Origin: Haloferax elongans ATCC BAA-1513
GTDB lineage: Archaea; Halobacteriota; Halobacteria; Halobacteriales; Haloferacaceae
Assembly: GCF_000336755.1 (NCBI RefSeq)
Contig: NZ_AOLK01000022.1
Coordinates: forward strand, 377,414 to 441,413
Reading direction: 5' to 3'
Length of the DNA stretch: 64,000 nt
Shown: one piece after another, positions 1 through 10,143 of the stretch
How positions within the stretch are numbered: position 1 is the first letter of the stretch
Layout of the letters: every line of letters starts with the position of its first letter
Translations under genes and position numbers: made by a program
The notes under the pieces: generated by a model
Told to the model about the DNA's origin: nothing
Database searches by the model: none
The model's input: only the letters and a program-made list of their open reading frames with translations

Positions 1-67
1 ATAAAAACAGTGCGGGCGGGTGGAGGTTCTGAGCCGTCAGGGTACCCTCAGGGGCTACGTGCGAGGC

Positions 68-697
68 TTAGCGGTGGCCATGGCCGTGTCCGTGTCCGTG
101 TCCGCGGTGGTGTCGGTGCCAGTGCTTCGCCGAGTGTTCGTTCCAGCGCTCGCGCAGGTCGCTCACGTCGTACCCGAGTTCTTCGAGCGTGTCGAGGGCG
201 ACTTCACGGAGTTCGCCGGGGTTCGAACCGTCGGCGCGAGCGTCCTCGACGGCGTCGCGGACGGTCTCGACCTCCCTGTCGCTCAGGTTGTAGCGGTTCT
301 GCAGTCGGTCGAGTTTGTTGTCGAGGCGGTGGTCGAACCGAGCGTCGCGCAGTTCCGTGTCGGTCACACCGAACTGGTGCAGACGGCCGTGAGCGACGAG
401 CCGAATCGCGTGGGCGGAGGCACCGTCAGCGCGCATCTCGGTTACCTCGTCTTCGATGGCCGTGCGTTGGTCGTCGGTGAGATTCAGTCGGTCGAGGAAT
501 TCCGACAGCGGGGCGTCAGCGGGGGGTTCTGCTGGTCGGTCGTCGGTCTGGCGGTCAGTCGGTCGCTGGTCGTCAGTCTGTGCAGTGTCCGTTTGCGGCG
601 TGTCCGTCGTCCCCTCTTGTGCCGCGGCGAGACCGACGACGCCGCCGGTCACCACGAGCAGTGCGAGGAGCGCTCCGAGGAGTGTCTTGCTTCGCAT
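68..697 (-). CDS. Secreted acidic protein with His-rich tail
   Basis: A 209-residue protein I cannot assign to a named family. Residues 1-26 form a signal peptide (hydrophobic run ending LAAA). A Thr/Asp/Gln-rich linker follows to about residue 60. The rest is predicted helical, with two similar segments each opening with a Leu-Thr/Ser-Asp motif (LNLTDDQ, YNLSDRE), loosely like the LTxxQ repeats of periplasmic Spy/CpxP chaperones. The C-terminus ends in a run of alternating Gly and His after HWHRHH, which would bind metal such as Ni, Zn or Cu. A small palindrome (AGGGTACCCT, 39-48) lies just downstream and could end the transcript. The gene stands alone. Secretion is well supported; function is unknown. 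Confidence 0.8.
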   Translation of the reverse strand: MRSKTLLGALLALLVVTGGVVGLAAAQEGTTDTPQTDTAQTDDQRPTDRQTDDRPAEPPADAPLSEFLDRLNLTDDQRTAIEDEVTEMRADGASAHAIRLVAHGRLHQFGVTDTELRDARFDHRLDNKLDRLQNRYNLSDREVETVRDAVEDARADGSNPGELREVALDTLEELGYDVSDLRERWNEHSAKHWHRHHRGHGHGHGHGHR

Positions 698-833
698 GGG
701 TGTTTACCCGTCGAACCGGTGGCTGGAGGGCAATAAGGAGATTTGCCGAACTCGGGCACGAGACGGCCATCAAACGGGCACGAGTTAGACCCAAATTCCA
801 GTCGAAACGGAGGTCAGCACTCTGTCGCGTCGC

Positions 834-1877
834 CTACTCGTCCGAACTCACGAGTTCTTCGTACTGCGCGCCGGTCTGTTTCAGCGTCTCCGTCGAGTAG
901 AGTCGCTCGTGGTCGAACGGCAGGTAGTCGGCGGCGAGTTCGTCGATTTTCTCGTCCACGGCGTCGGCCTCGCGGCCGTGAATCATGGTAAAGAGGTTGT
1001 ACGGCCAGTCCTGTTCGGGTCGTCGCGGGCGGTGATAACAGAGCGTGACGTACGGGAGGCTGCCGACCTTCTCGCCGCGGGCGTCGAGTTCGTCGTCCGG
1101 CACGTCCCAGACGACCATGCAGTTGTTTCTGAACCCGGTGACGACGTGGTTGACGATACAGCCGATGCGTTTGATACAGCCGCCGTCGACGAGGCGTTCG
1201 ATGGCCGCGACGACATCGTCGGTGTCGGCGTCGATGCGTTCGGCGACGTCCGCGTAGGGTGTCTTCGACAGCGGGAAGCCGTCTTGAATCTCCACGAGGA
1301 GCCGAGCGTCGAGGTCCGAGAGGTTGCCCGTCGCGTTCTCCGAGATGCGAGTCGCGCTCACGGCCGTCTGTTCGAGGCTCTCGCGGGCGAAGCGGTCCTC
1401 GTTCATGACGGGGAATTCGAGGTCGATGTAGTAGTCCGTGAGCATCGGGAGGTTGAGAACCTCGCAGCCGGTTCGCTCCTCGATTTCCGAGAGGATGCGG
1501 TCGCGCGTCTCCCGCGACCCGGCGGTGACGACGAACCACATGTTCCACTCGTGGTCGCGGCGGTAGTTGTGGTTCACTTGTCGATAGCCGTTGATAACCT
1601 CGGCGACCTCGTCGAACCTGTCTTCAGGTGCCGAGACGGCCGCGAGGGTCGAACTCCCGATGACAGGCGGGTTGAGCACGGCACCGAATCGACGGAAGAT
1701 TCCCTGCTCGCGGAGGCGACGGACGCGGTCGAGAGCGTCGGCTTCGTCGATGCCGAGGTCCGCGGCGACAGCGCGGAACGGGTGTGCTTCGACCGGGAAG
1801 CCACTCTGGTAGTCGTCGATGAGTGCGGCGTCGACCTCGTCGAGGTCGGCTCGCCAGTCGTCCGAGAGGGCGCTCAT
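834..1877 (-). CDS. ahbAB: Siroheme decarboxylase, fused AhbA-AhbB type
   Basis: Converts siroheme to 12,18-didecarboxysiroheme in the alternative heme pathway of archaea. The 347 residues contain two copies of an Lrp/AsnC-like fold. The N-terminal half (about 10-160) has a winged-helix segment (DRVRRLREQGIFRRFG, 50-65) and the active-site-like motif HNYRRDHEWN (103-112). The C-terminal half (about 185-345) has a second helix-turn-helix (KRIGCIVNH) and the motif CYHRPRRPEQDWPYN (280-294). In many organisms AhbA and AhbB are separate subunits; here they are one chain. Older annotation would call this an AsnC regulator, but the doubled fold and His/Arg motifs favour the enzyme. It is divergent from the TrpD2-like gene. 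Confidence 0.85.
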   Translation of the reverse strand: MSALSDDWRADLDEVDAALIDDYQSGFPVEAHPFRAVAADLGIDEADALDRVRRLREQGIFRRFGAVLNPPVIGSSTLAAVSAPEDRFDEVAEVINGYRQVNHNYRRDHEWNMWFVVTAGSRETRDRILSEIEERTGCEVLNLPMLTDYYIDLEFPVMNEDRFARESLEQTAVSATRISENATGNLSDLDARLLVEIQDGFPLSKTPYADVAERIDADTDDVVAAIERLVDGGCIKRIGCIVNHVVTGFRNNCMVVWDVPDDELDARGEKVGSLPYVTLCYHRPRRPEQDWPYNLFTMIHGREADAVDEKIDELAADYLPFDHERLYSTETLKQTGAQYEELVSSDE

Positions 1878-2008
1878 TGCCCGGGGTTAGGAGTCAGGGG
1901 GCCTATCGCTTTCGGACGGACGCGACACACCGGGACGACGGGGCGGATGGTCCTCGAATGGCGGGACCGAACAGGACGTTTTTTGCGCGTTCGGCCGAAC
2001 GCTCCACC

Positions 2009-3076
2009 ATGGCAGCAGCCGACACCGAGTTCGGAGAGTGGCCGCTGAAACGTCTGATGACCGAAGTCGTCGGCACCGGGACCAAATCCGCCGAGGACAT
2101 GACGCGGGCGCAGGCGATGGAGGCGATGCGCCGCATCCTCGCCGACGAACCCGACCACACGACGCTCGGTGCGTTCTGGCTCGCGAACCGCTGGAAACAC
2201 AACAACGCCGAGGAGCTCGCCGCCTACACCGACGTGATGGCCGAACACGTCCAGTACGCCGAACCGAAGGTCGACCCCGTCGACTGCGGCGCGAACTACG
2301 ACGGCAAGGGCAAGACGGCGATTCTCGGCGTCGCAGCCGGCGTCGCAGCCGCTGCGGCCGGAACGCCGGTCGTCGTCCACTCCGGCGACCGCGTCCCGAC
2401 GCAGAAGCAGGACGCCTACAAGCACGTCCTCGACGAACTCGGCGTCCGCACGGAACTCGACCCCGACGAGTCCGCCGATATGGTGGACGACACCGGATTC
2501 GGCTTTTACTACCAGCCAGCGTTCAACCCCGCCATCCACGACCTGTGGGAGCGCCGCGACAACATGGGCGTCCGTACCTTCGTCAACACCATCGAAACCA
2601 TCGCCAACCCGGCGAACGCCTCGACGCACCTCGGCTCGTTCTACCACCTCGCGTTCGCCAAGAAGATGGTGAACACCTTCGAAGCGAGCGAGCACCACGA
2701 CCTGCGCCGCGTCGTCATGTTCCAGGGCATGGAAGGCTACGACGACATCCGCCCCGGATACACGAAGGTCGCAGAGTGGACCAATGGCGAGTTCGACGAC
2801 TTCGAAATCGAGACCGCCGAGTACGGCATGGACTTCGAGTACGACGACCTCGGCGTGGACGAAGACGACGTTGCAGGCGACTCAGCGGAGATTACGGAAG
2901 CCGTGCTCTCCGGCGAGCGCGACGACCGCTTCGCCGACGCCGTCGCACTCAACGCCGCACTGCGCATCTACGCCCGCGAAGACGCCGACTCCATCGACGA
3001 AGGGCTGGAGATGGCCCGCGAGGCAATCGAGTCGGGTGCTGCGGCTGACGTGCTCGAAGACCTGCGCGCGTTCTGA
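2009..3076 (+). CDS. trpD2: Anthranilate phosphoribosyltransferase-like protein (TrpD2 family)
   Basis: A 355-residue member of the glycosyltransferase family 3 / TrpD fold. The N-terminal helical part (about 1-70) resembles the TrpD dimerisation domain (MTRAQAMEAMRRIL). The phosphoribosyl-binding region carries GKGKTAILGVAAG and VHSGDRVPTQK in place of the classical GTGGD and KHGNR motifs, which suggests the TrpD2/YbiB branch rather than true tryptophan synthesis. No other trp gene is nearby. The start is the ATG at 2009; upstream in-frame codons fall in the promoter region shared with the siroheme decarboxylase gene. Substrate unknown. Confidence 0.75.
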   Translation: MAAADTEFGEWPLKRLMTEVVGTGTKSAEDMTRAQAMEAMRRILADEPDHTTLGAFWLANRWKHNNAEELAAYTDVMAEHVQYAEPKVDPVDCGANYDGKGKTAILGVAAGVAAAAAGTPVVVHSGDRVPTQKQDAYKHVLDELGVRTELDPDESADMVDDTGFGFYYQPAFNPAIHDLWERRDNMGVRTFVNTIETIANPANASTHLGSFYHLAFAKKMVNTFEASEHHDLRRVVMFQGMEGYDDIRPGYTKVAEWTNGEFDDFEIETAEYGMDFEYDDLGVDEDDVAGDSAEITEAVLSGERDDRFADAVALNAALRIYAREDADSIDEGLEMAREAIESGAAADVLEDLRAF

Positions 3077-3103
3077 GTTCCGACTTCCCGACACCCCCGT
3101 TCG

Positions 3104-3643
3104 TTACCGTTTTTCCACGACGTCGAACAGCGCGCCGAACGTCTCATCCTTGCCTGCTTCGGCCTGCACGTCGAACGCGGTGAAACAGTAGCGACCCGGT
3201 TCGAACGCGATGGACTCGGCAACCCAGTCTGGAGTGGCGTCTCTATTGGGCGGCGTGTCATCGGGAGTAATCGGGACGTTCCACGGGTGCGTTCCAAACG
3301 GTGAAATCGACATTCCGGGGTCGACGACTGACTTTCGGGGTACCTTCGTCCAGCCACTGTCCGTCTCCCGCCAGAGACGCCAGTAGTCCGGCCCAATCGA
3401 CAGCGAGGATGGTCGGCGATTCACGAGATGGAACGTGGCGGACCCACCCATCTCGACGCGCTCCCGTTTCGGAGCCAGATACACGGCTTCGTCGCCGGTC
3501 TCGTGGTAACACCGGTCGACTTCCTCGGGACACGATGCGTCCGAATCGAATCGGCTCTGCGGAATCGAATGCCGGGCGGCACATCCAGCGAGCGAACTAA
3601 CCGCTCCTCCCCCGACCGCAGCGAGAAATGACCGCCGTTGCAT
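3104..3643 (-). CDS. Putative Tat-exported lipoprotein
   Basis: A 179-residue protein beginning MQRRSFLAAVGGGAVSSLAG and continuing with Cys. The twin arginine (RRSFL) points to Tat export and the lipobox SLAGC to lipid attachment at Cys20, the usual haloarchaeal arrangement. The mature part is rich in beta-type sequence and contains a motif with FEPGRYCFTAF near residue 145. It resembles other haloarchaeal lipoproteins of unknown role. It sits tail to tail with the TrpD2-like gene 27 bp away. Confidence 0.75.
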   Translation of the reverse strand: MQRRSFLAAVGGGAVSSLAGCAARHSIPQSRFDSDASCPEEVDRCYHETGDEAVYLAPKRERVEMGGSATFHLVNRRPSSLSIGPDYWRLWRETDSGWTKVPRKSVVDPGMSISPFGTHPWNVPITPDDTPPNRDATPDWVAESIAFEPGRYCFTAFDVQAEAGKDETFGALFDVVEKR

Positions 3644-3733
3644 GAGACAACTCGTCCGGCGTCCAATAAATGTTCTTTGAATTACACCAAAGGGCCGATG
3701 ACAACGCTGCGTCTCCGGCCGACAGGCAGCAGT

Positions 3734-4615
3734 TCAGTCGCTCGTCGCCCCCGCCGCTCCGTCGATATTCGTGACTTCGAGACCGCCCGAGAGTTCGGTG
3801 TTGGGGTACGGCATATCGATTCCCTCGGCGTCGAAGCGCTCTTTGACCGCCTCGACGAATTTCGCGCGCACCGCGCCGTAACTGCTCGTGTTCGGGTCAA
3901 TCCAAATTCGCCCCGAGAGGACGACCGCCGAGTCACCCAGTTCCGTGACGGGGGCCGTCGGTTCGGGGTCGTCGAGGACGCCCTCGATTTGCGACCCTTC
4001 GTCGACGATGGCGTCGCGTGCCTGCCCGATATCGTCGTCGTATCCGATGCCGAAGCCGACAGACACCCGGCGCTGGTCGTTCGCTACGTTGTTGACAACT
4101 GCCGCGTTCGCGAGGTCGCTGTTCGGGACGGTCACCAGTTCGTTATCGAACGTATCCAACTTCGTCACCCGCAGTTGAATCTCACGAACCACCCCGCTGT
4201 TTCCGTCCCACTCAATCCAGTCGCCGACAGTGAACGGTTCGTCTTGGATGATGAACACCCCGGCGACGAAGTTCGCGATGAGGTCCTGTGCGGCGAAGCC
4301 GACCGCAAGGGCAAGAGCACCGGCCAACGTCGCGAACGCCGCGAGCACGACGCCGAAGCCTGCGACTGTCGCGGCCAACGCGACTGCGACGACAGCGGTG
4401 ACGACCACCGTGGTACTCACTGCGAGTCCGATAATCGTCTCGTCGAAGCCGCGGCGTCTGAGACCCTCTTCGACCGCCCGGGTCATGACGGACTTCCCGA
4501 GGAGGTAGATAACAGCGAACACGACGATGAACAACAGGACCGCCGTGGCTGCACTGACCAGTTGCGGGACGTACTGCTGTGGGTCGAGCGAGACACCCAG
4601 TTGAAGTGGTAACAT
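3734..4615 (-). CDS. mscS: Small-conductance mechanosensitive channel, MscS family
   Basis: A 293-residue membrane protein that opens under membrane tension to release solutes during osmotic downshock. Three transmembrane helices lie at about 18-45, 65-88 and 92-115. The Gly/Ala-rich pore helix runs into FAAQDLIANFVAGVF, and then the beta domain begins with VGDWIEWDGNSGVVREI, the MscS signature. The C-terminal alpha/beta domain follows to about residue 275. Length matches the minimal MscS type. A TATA-like box lies about 30 nt upstream of the ATG. Confidence 0.93.
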   Translation of the reverse strand: MLPLQLGVSLDPQQYVPQLVSAATAVLLFIVVFAVIYLLGKSVMTRAVEEGLRRRGFDETIIGLAVSTTVVVTAVVAVALAATVAGFGVVLAAFATLAGALALAVGFAAQDLIANFVAGVFIIQDEPFTVGDWIEWDGNSGVVREIQLRVTKLDTFDNELVTVPNSDLANAAVVNNVANDQRRVSVGFGIGYDDDIGQARDAIVDEGSQIEGVLDDPEPTAPVTELGDSAVVLSGRIWIDPNTSSYGAVRAKFVEAVKERFDAEGIDMPYPNTELSGGLEVTNIDGAAGATSD

Positions 4616-4640
4616 GGGACATTGTTAAATGTAGACAGAG

Positions 4641-4650
4641 ATATTAACTA
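4641..4650 (-). promoter_or_regulatory. TATA-like box for mscS
   Basis: On the minus strand the sequence reads TAGTTAATAT and its centre is about 30 nt before the mscS ATG at 4615. This spacing fits a transcript with a very short or absent leader. No experimental support. Confidence 0.45.
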
Positions 4651-4726
4651 TTTGCTACGGATTGGCAGAAGATACGAACCGTCGACCGGTGGAGAAAGTG
4701 AGAGCCAACGCGAGACGCAGTCGAAA

Positions 4727-5743
4727 CTATATTTCGAACGCTTCGTCGCCGTCTGCGAAGGGGTCGTCTTCGTCGAGGCCATCGTCAAGCGGGAGCGCGA
4801 CGCCGACGAGCGTCTTTCCGGCCGTCACGGTCGCTTCGCGGGTGATAGAGTAGACGACACCGGCACGCTCGGCTTCGACTTCCTGTAGCACGTTGTACGT
4901 CGTCGGGTCGTAGACCCAGCCGAGGTGGTCGCCGGGGCGGACCTCGCGGCCGAGTTGGAGGTCTTCGCGCGCGACGAACAGCCCGGAGGTTTCGGCGGTG
5001 ACGCGACCGAGGTGATTCCGGTAGGTCTGGCCGTCCCACGGTTCGACAGCGCCGCCGAGGATGCCCATGTTTCGGGCGACGTTGAGTAAGCCCTCGACGC
5101 CCGCGACGATAGCGGGTTCGACGAGTTGCTTGTTGTGGGCGAGTTCCGGCGTGATAGAGGGGATTCCGGCGTCGGTCGCCGCGACGCGGAGCTTCCCGCC
5201 GAAGTTGCGTTCGGACCACTCTTCTTCGGCGTCTTCACCCGCGGCTTCCGCGAGCAGGAGGTCAACACCGAAGGCCTCGGCGAGTTCTCGTGACTGGTCG
5301 TCGTGCTTGCGGTAGACCGTGTGCGTGAGCATGTCCGGGCTCCCGGTGTGAAGGTCGACGATAGCGTCGGCGCTCCCGGCGAACTCCCAGAGTTTGGCTG
5401 CCATGCGTTCGTGGAGCGTACCGTCGGCGTCACCGGGCCAGACGCGGTTCATGTTCGAGTTGACGGAATCGAGTGCTTCCGGCGTCGCGTACGAGACGCG
5501 GTCGAACGTGAGCGGGTCGGCGACTGGGACTGCGACGATGCGACCCGTGAGGTCGGCGCGTTCGAGTTGGCTGTGCAGTCGTCGAAGGACCTCGGTCCCG
5601 TTTATCTCGCGGCCGTGCTGGGCGGCTTGCACGTACAGCGTCGGCCCGTCCGCGCCGTCGGCTGGCTCGTAGGTGTGAACCGTCGTCTGTACCGGGACGC
5701 CGGAGGGGAGCCGGGCGAGCGTCACGGTCTCCGCAGAGTGCAT
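4727..5743 (-). CDS. Succinylglutamate desuccinylase/aspartoacylase-family deacylase
   Basis: A zinc-dependent M14-like hydrolase of 338 residues from the ATG at 5743 (an in-frame start 17 codons upstream is possible). The zinc-site motif QHGREINGTE (His43 and Glu46 in this numbering) is followed by NSNMNRVWPG, which binds the substrate carboxylate, and VDLHTGS with the third zinc ligand. The C-terminal third is the beta-barrel domain of this family. The family removes acyl groups from amino acids or related small amides. Substrate is not predictable; neighbours (channel, BASS transporter) give no pathway clue. Confidence 0.85.
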   Translation of the reverse strand: MHSAETVTLARLPSGVPVQTTVHTYEPADGADGPTLYVQAAQHGREINGTEVLRRLHSQLERADLTGRIVAVPVADPLTFDRVSYATPEALDSVNSNMNRVWPGDADGTLHERMAAKLWEFAGSADAIVDLHTGSPDMLTHTVYRKHDDQSRELAEAFGVDLLLAEAAGEDAEEEWSERNFGGKLRVAATDAGIPSITPELAHNKQLVEPAIVAGVEGLLNVARNMGILGGAVEPWDGQTYRNHLGRVTAETSGLFVAREDLQLGREVRPGDHLGWVYDPTTYNVLQEVEAERAGVVYSITREATVTAGKTLVGVALPLDDGLDEDDPFADGDEAFEI

Positions 5744-5815
5744 GTTCGAGGCATCGCAGTGTGTCGTCTTGTAGTTAGGGGGCGACACGACCACAGGTGG
5801 TGGGTCTGAAATCCG

Positions 5816-6826
5816 TCAGTCGTCAGCAGGTGCGGTACCGACGGCAGCGTCCTCGCCGCGGGAGAAGTAACTCGCCAAGAGCGGCCCGGTGATGTTGTGC
5901 CAGACGCTGAAGAGTGCGGGCGGAAGTGCCGCCGCCGGTGAGAAAAACGACAGTGCGAGTGCGGCCGCCAGCCCGCTGTTCTGCAGGCCGACTTCGAACG
6001 TCGTCGTCCGAACGCGGTCGGGGGACATCCCGGCGAGACGACCCGTGCCGTACCCCGTTCCGAGACCGATGGCATTGTGCAGAACGACGGCCGAGACGGC
6101 TGCGACACCTGCGCCGAGGATGGTGTCCACGTTGAGGCCGACGACCGCCGCGACGATGGCGACGATAGTCACGACCGAGACGAGTGGGAACACGTCGAGT
6201 CCGACTTCGGCCGCCGAGGGCGCGTATCTATCGAGCGCGAGGCGGAGCGCGAAACCGAACACGACCGGGATGAAGACGATTTGGAGGATGTTGACGAACA
6301 GGTCCATAAATCCGACCTGCAACTGTTCTCCGGCGAGTACGACGACCCATGCAGGCATGACGAGCGGCGCGGCCAGCGTCGTCACAGTCGTGATAGCCAC
6401 CGAGAGCGCAACGTCGCCCTTCCCAAGATACGCCATGACGTTCGACGCGGTGCCACCGGGTGCCGCACCGACGAGCACGACGCCGATGGCGAGTTCCGGC
6501 GGGAGCGAGAGGGCGATAGTGAGCGCATAGGCGGCCACGGGCATGACGACCCACTGCGCGACGGCACCGATGGCAACGTCGCGAGGACGCTCGGCGAGTC
6601 GCCGGAAGTCGCCGGGTTGGAGCGTCAGCCCCATGCCGAGCATGATGACGCCGAGGAGCGGCGAGATGTACGGTGCAATCCACGTGTACGCCCCGGGTCG
6701 AATCAGTGCGGTCGCCGACGCAACGAGCACGAGGCCGACGAAGTAGGTGTTTGCGAGGTCCGAGAGCCACCGGAGAGCAGACAGCATCGCGCTGCCCCAA
6801 GACATCACAGTTCGTTGATAATCCAT
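5816..6826 (-). CDS. Bile acid:sodium symporter (BASS) family transporter
   Basis: A polytopic membrane protein with about nine to ten helices, belonging to the sodium-coupled BASS/SBF family that moves organic anions such as keto acids, pantoate or bile acids. Diagnostic segments are [19 protein letters not shown], around the substrate site, and the later repeat [11 protein letters not shown]. The start is taken at the ATG at 6826 (336 residues); a TTG nine codons upstream (6853) is also possible. It lies 72 bp from the deacylase gene on the same strand, so transport and hydrolysis of one acylated compound is conceivable but unproven. Confidence 0.88.
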   Translation of the reverse strand: MDYQRTVMSWGSAMLSALRWLSDLANTYFVGLVLVASATALIRPGAYTWIAPYISPLLGVIMLGMGLTLQPGDFRRLAERPRDVAIGAVAQWVVMPVAAYALTIALSLPPELAIGVVLVGAAPGGTASNVMAYLGKGDVALSVAITTVTTLAAPLVMPAWVVVLAGEQLQVGFMDLFVNILQIVFIPVVFGFALRLALDRYAPSAAEVGLDVFPLVSVVTIVAIVAAVVGLNVDTILGAGVAAVSAVVLHNAIGLGTGYGTGRLAGMSPDRVRTTTFEVGLQNSGLAAALALSFFSPAAALPPALFSVWHNITGPLLASYFSRGEDAAVGTAPADD

Positions 6827-6924
6827 TCCGTGATAGTCGTTGTCGAATGACAATTAGTTCTATCGGTAGCCCGACTGGGGTGCGAGGCGGCACGGTTTTC
6901 ACCCATCCGCCCGACGGTGGAACC

Positions 6925-7443
<519 letters not shown>

Positions 7444-7460
7444 CGCGACTGCCGCAGGCG

Positions 7461-7603
7461 TCAACCGACCCCGTCTTCTTCGACCAGTGCGACCGCCTCG
7501 TACTGCCGAGAGCAGGGGAAGTCGGTGCCACGGTCGGCGACGAACTGCGCGAGGCCGATAGAAGCACCGGAGAACGCGACGAGAGGCGATTGCAGTGACG
7601 CGT
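7461..7603 (-). other. Coding-like frame without a start codon
   Basis: The minus-strand frame ending in TGA at 7461-7463 reads as a plausible protein end (SGASIGLAQFVADRG, then FPCSRQYEAVALVEEDG) with almost every codon ending in C or G. The frame runs back into the 3' end of the transducer gene in a different register and contains no ATG, GTG or TTG. It could be the remnant of a gene, a start-less small protein or chance. Confidence 0.3.
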
Positions 7604-10114
7604 TCAGCAGTCCGACGACTCGTACTCCCGAAGCCGTGTCGTTATCTGGTCGTCCATCGCCGCGAGCACGGCGTCGAGGTCGCGGCCGTCGAACAGTTCC
7701 GAGAGCCCCTCAGAGACGATGGTTCGAACCGCCGTGAACGGCCCGATACGAGCGCCGCGAGTTGCCGGCGTATCCTCGCTCTCGGCCAGTTGTTCGAACG
7801 CGACTTCGAATCCGGGTCGCTCGTCGAACCAGCCGGCGTCCTGAAGACGCTGTTCCGTCTGGCGGTGAACTGGGAAGTAGCCGGTGTGTTGGTGCCACTG
7901 CTGTTGTTGCTCGGGCTGGGTCAGCCACGTGATGAACTCGCCTGCGGCGGCCTGCTGCTGGTCTGTCGCTTCGTCTGCGACCCACAGCGAGGCACCACCG
8001 ACGACGACGCCCGCACGCGAGTCCGGCGCGGGGAACTTTCCGACCTTGGTCGTGAATCCTCGCTCTTCGGCCCCCTGAACGATGGACATGGCGCTCGAAC
8101 TTGAGTCGACGAGCATCGCAGCACGGCCGTCGAGGAACGCTTCTCTCGCGGCACCTCTGGCTTCGACGCCGGGGTTGTACAGCAGGTCGTTCTGTTCGAG
8201 GTCGCGCCACCATCCGAACACAGTTCTCGCGACCTCGCCGTCGAGATGAGGCGTGCTCGCCGTCCCGTTTCGGCCGTTGTCGGCGTCGAAGAGACACGCA
8301 CCAGCAGCGGCAAACCACTGTTCGACGAACCAACTGTAGTTCGCCCACGTCGCACCGTATTCGACGTTCGTGTTCGTCTTCACTGTCGCCGCCGCCCGCG
8401 TCACCGAATCGAACGTCTCCGGTGGGGCACCCGGGTCGAGACCGGCGCGGTCGAACGCATCTGCGTTGTAGTAGAGGACGGGATTCGAGGAATTGAACGG
8501 CATCGACCAGAGCGTTCCGTCCTGTCGGTAGTAGTTCGCGAGTTCGGGAACGAGAGACGACACCAACGAGGTGTCGGGGAGCACTGACTCGACGGGCGTA
8601 AACGCCTCACTGTCGAGCGCCCGCTGTGTGCCGACCTCGTAGAGTTGGGCGATTGTCGGGGGCGTTCCCGACTGCGCGGCAGCCATCGTCGCGTCGAACG
8701 TCCCGCGATAGCTCCCTTTCGCCGCGGTTTCGACGCGGACACCGTCGTGCGTCGCGTTGAACTCGTCGACGAGCGACTCCAGAACCAGCGCCGTGTCGCC
8801 GGTCATCCCGTGCCAGAACTGGACGACCGTCTGCCCCGACTCGGTCGCCGAGTGGAGTTGGTAGTCGTCGATTGACGCTTGCAGGTCGTCTGCCTGCTCC
8901 GAGAGCGTGTTAATCTTCGTCATCGCCTCGGACAGCGACACCGTCTGTCGGCGGGCCGAACCGGCCACGTCCGACGCCAGTGTTGCGGTCTCGTCGCTGA
9001 TGCTCCCGACTTCGTCGGCTTGGCTCACGACCTCCTGTGACGTTGCCGCCTGCGAGTCGGTCGCATCGCTAATTTCGTGGAGGCTGCTGTTCGTCTCTTC
9101 GAGGTCTTCGACGACACCGTCGAGAGCCGAGAGTGCGTCTTGGATGGTCTCGCTACCCTCTTCGAGTCGGCCGTTCGTATCGGTGATGTCGTCGACCGTC
9201 TCGTCAGACTGCGCTCGAACCGCCTCGATGGTCGTCTCGATATCCTCGGTCGCGGCCTGCGTCTCCTCCGCGAGCGACTTGACTTCCTCGGCGACGACGG
9301 CAAAGCCCTCGCCTGCCTCACCGGCACGGGCGGCCTCGATGGAGGCGTTGAGCGCGAGGATGTTCGTCTGTTCTGCGATGTCCGATATCTTCGCCGCGAT
9401 ACCGGTTATCTGGTCGATTCGCTCGTCGAGTTCCCGGACGCGAGAGACCGTCGCGCTGGTCTGGTCGCTGATAACGTCGAGTTCGTGGAGTGCCTCCTCG
9501 GCCGCCTGTTTCCCCTCGCTGCCGCGTGCGACGGCTTCGTCGGTCGACTGTCTGATTTCGTCTGCTGACGCCGCGACCTCTTCGATTGTCGCCGAGAGGT
9601 TCCGCATCTCGTCGGCGACCTCTTCGACGCTCTCGCTTTGCCGCGTCGCACCGTCAGCGATATCGTCAACCGACTCCGCGACGGCGCGACTCTCTCCGCG
9701 GCTGTCGCCGACGGCGTTCGAGACAATCACTGTCGACGAGGCGACTTGGTCCGCGAAGGCGTCGACGTTCCGCATCGACGTTTGCCACTCCTCGAACAGT
9801 TGGTTGAGGAGGTTCGCGTGCCGTGCGAGTTCCGGGTCGTCCGGCACGTCGACACGGACGGTGAGGTCGCCCTCGATGCACTGCTCGATGGCGTCTGAGA
9901 AATCGTCGAGGTGCGACAACGAGGCGTCGCGGTCGGGACGTTGTCTCGCGTCGGCAGACACATTCGTCCCTCCGTCGTGGCGTGGCTCGCGGGCGCTCTC
10001 GGCCGAGGCGGATTCTTCAGTCTGTTCGTCGTCAGTCGCGTGTGCGCCCAGCGCAGCCTGCACGGACGCACGAATCGACGACACCCGTCTGTGGAGATAC
10101 CTGTCGTCGGTCAT
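7604..10114 (-). CDS. Soluble chemotaxis transducer fused to UgpB-like solute-binding domain
   Basis: An 836-residue fusion. Residues 1-65 are an acidic linker and 70-125 a HAMP/coiled-coil-like segment ([11 protein letters not shown]). Residues 145-420 are a methyl-accepting signalling domain whose hairpin tip ([20 protein letters not shown], 244-263) is the CheA/CheW contact. From 428 to about 825 it is a family 1 extracellular solute-binding protein, closest by eye to the glycerol-3-phosphate-binding protein UgpB ([20 protein letters not shown]; later [12 protein letters not shown] and [15 protein letters not shown]). There is no signal peptide and no transmembrane helix, so the binding domain should face the cytoplasm. 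The usual order (outside sensor first, signalling domain last) is reversed. I infer a cytoplasmic metabolite sensor, perhaps for glycerol phosphate. Confidence 0.9.
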   Translation of the reverse strand: MTDDRYLHRRVSSIRASVQAALGAHATDDEQTEESASAESAREPRHDGGTNVSADARQRPDRDASLSHLDDFSDAIEQCIEGDLTVRVDVPDDPELARHANLLNQLFEEWQTSMRNVDAFADQVASSTVIVSNAVGDSRGESRAVAESVDDIADGATRQSESVEEVADEMRNLSATIEEVAASADEIRQSTDEAVARGSEGKQAAEEALHELDVISDQTSATVSRVRELDERIDQITGIAAKISDIAEQTNILALNASIEAARAGEAGEGFAVVAEEVKSLAEETQAATEDIETTIEAVRAQSDETVDDITDTNGRLEEGSETIQDALSALDGVVEDLEETNSSLHEISDATDSQAATSQEVVSQADEVGSISDETATLASDVAGSARRQTVSLSEAMTKINTLSEQADDLQASIDDYQLHSATESGQTVVQFWHGMTGDTALVLESLVDEFNATHDGVRVETAAKGSYRGTFDATMAAAQSGTPPTIAQLYEVGTQRALDSEAFTPVESVLPDTSLVSSLVPELANYYRQDGTLWSMPFNSSNPVLYYNADAFDRAGLDPGAPPETFDSVTRAAATVKTNTNVEYGATWANYSWFVEQWFAAAGACLFDADNGRNGTASTPHLDGEVARTVFGWWRDLEQNDLLYNPGVEARGAAREAFLDGRAAMLVDSSSSAMSIVQGAEERGFTTKVGKFPAPDSRAGVVVGGASLWVADEATDQQQAAAGEFITWLTQPEQQQQWHQHTGYFPVHRQTEQRLQDAGWFDERPGFEVAFEQLAESEDTPATRGARIGPFTAVRTIVSEGLSELFDGRDLDAVLAAMDDQITTRLREYESSDC

Positions 10115-10133
10115 TGGTGGACGAGATTATCGG

Positions 10134-10143
10134 AATATGATAA
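10134..10143 (-). promoter_or_regulatory. TATA-like box for the transducer fusion
   Basis: Minus strand TTATCATATT, centred about 24-25 nt before the ATG at 10114, the position expected for a leaderless transcript. Confidence 0.45.

Noticed and set aside
834..1877. Annotation as a plain AsnC/Lrp transcription regulator.
   Set aside because: Two fused Lrp-like halves, each with His/Arg-rich active-site motifs, fit the siroheme decarboxylase better.
909..2048. A 379-codon open frame antisense to the siroheme decarboxylase gene.
   Set aside because: It mirrors the codon pattern of the real gene on the other strand, has no recognisable domain and no start context. Such shadow frames are common in GC-rich haloarchaeal DNA.
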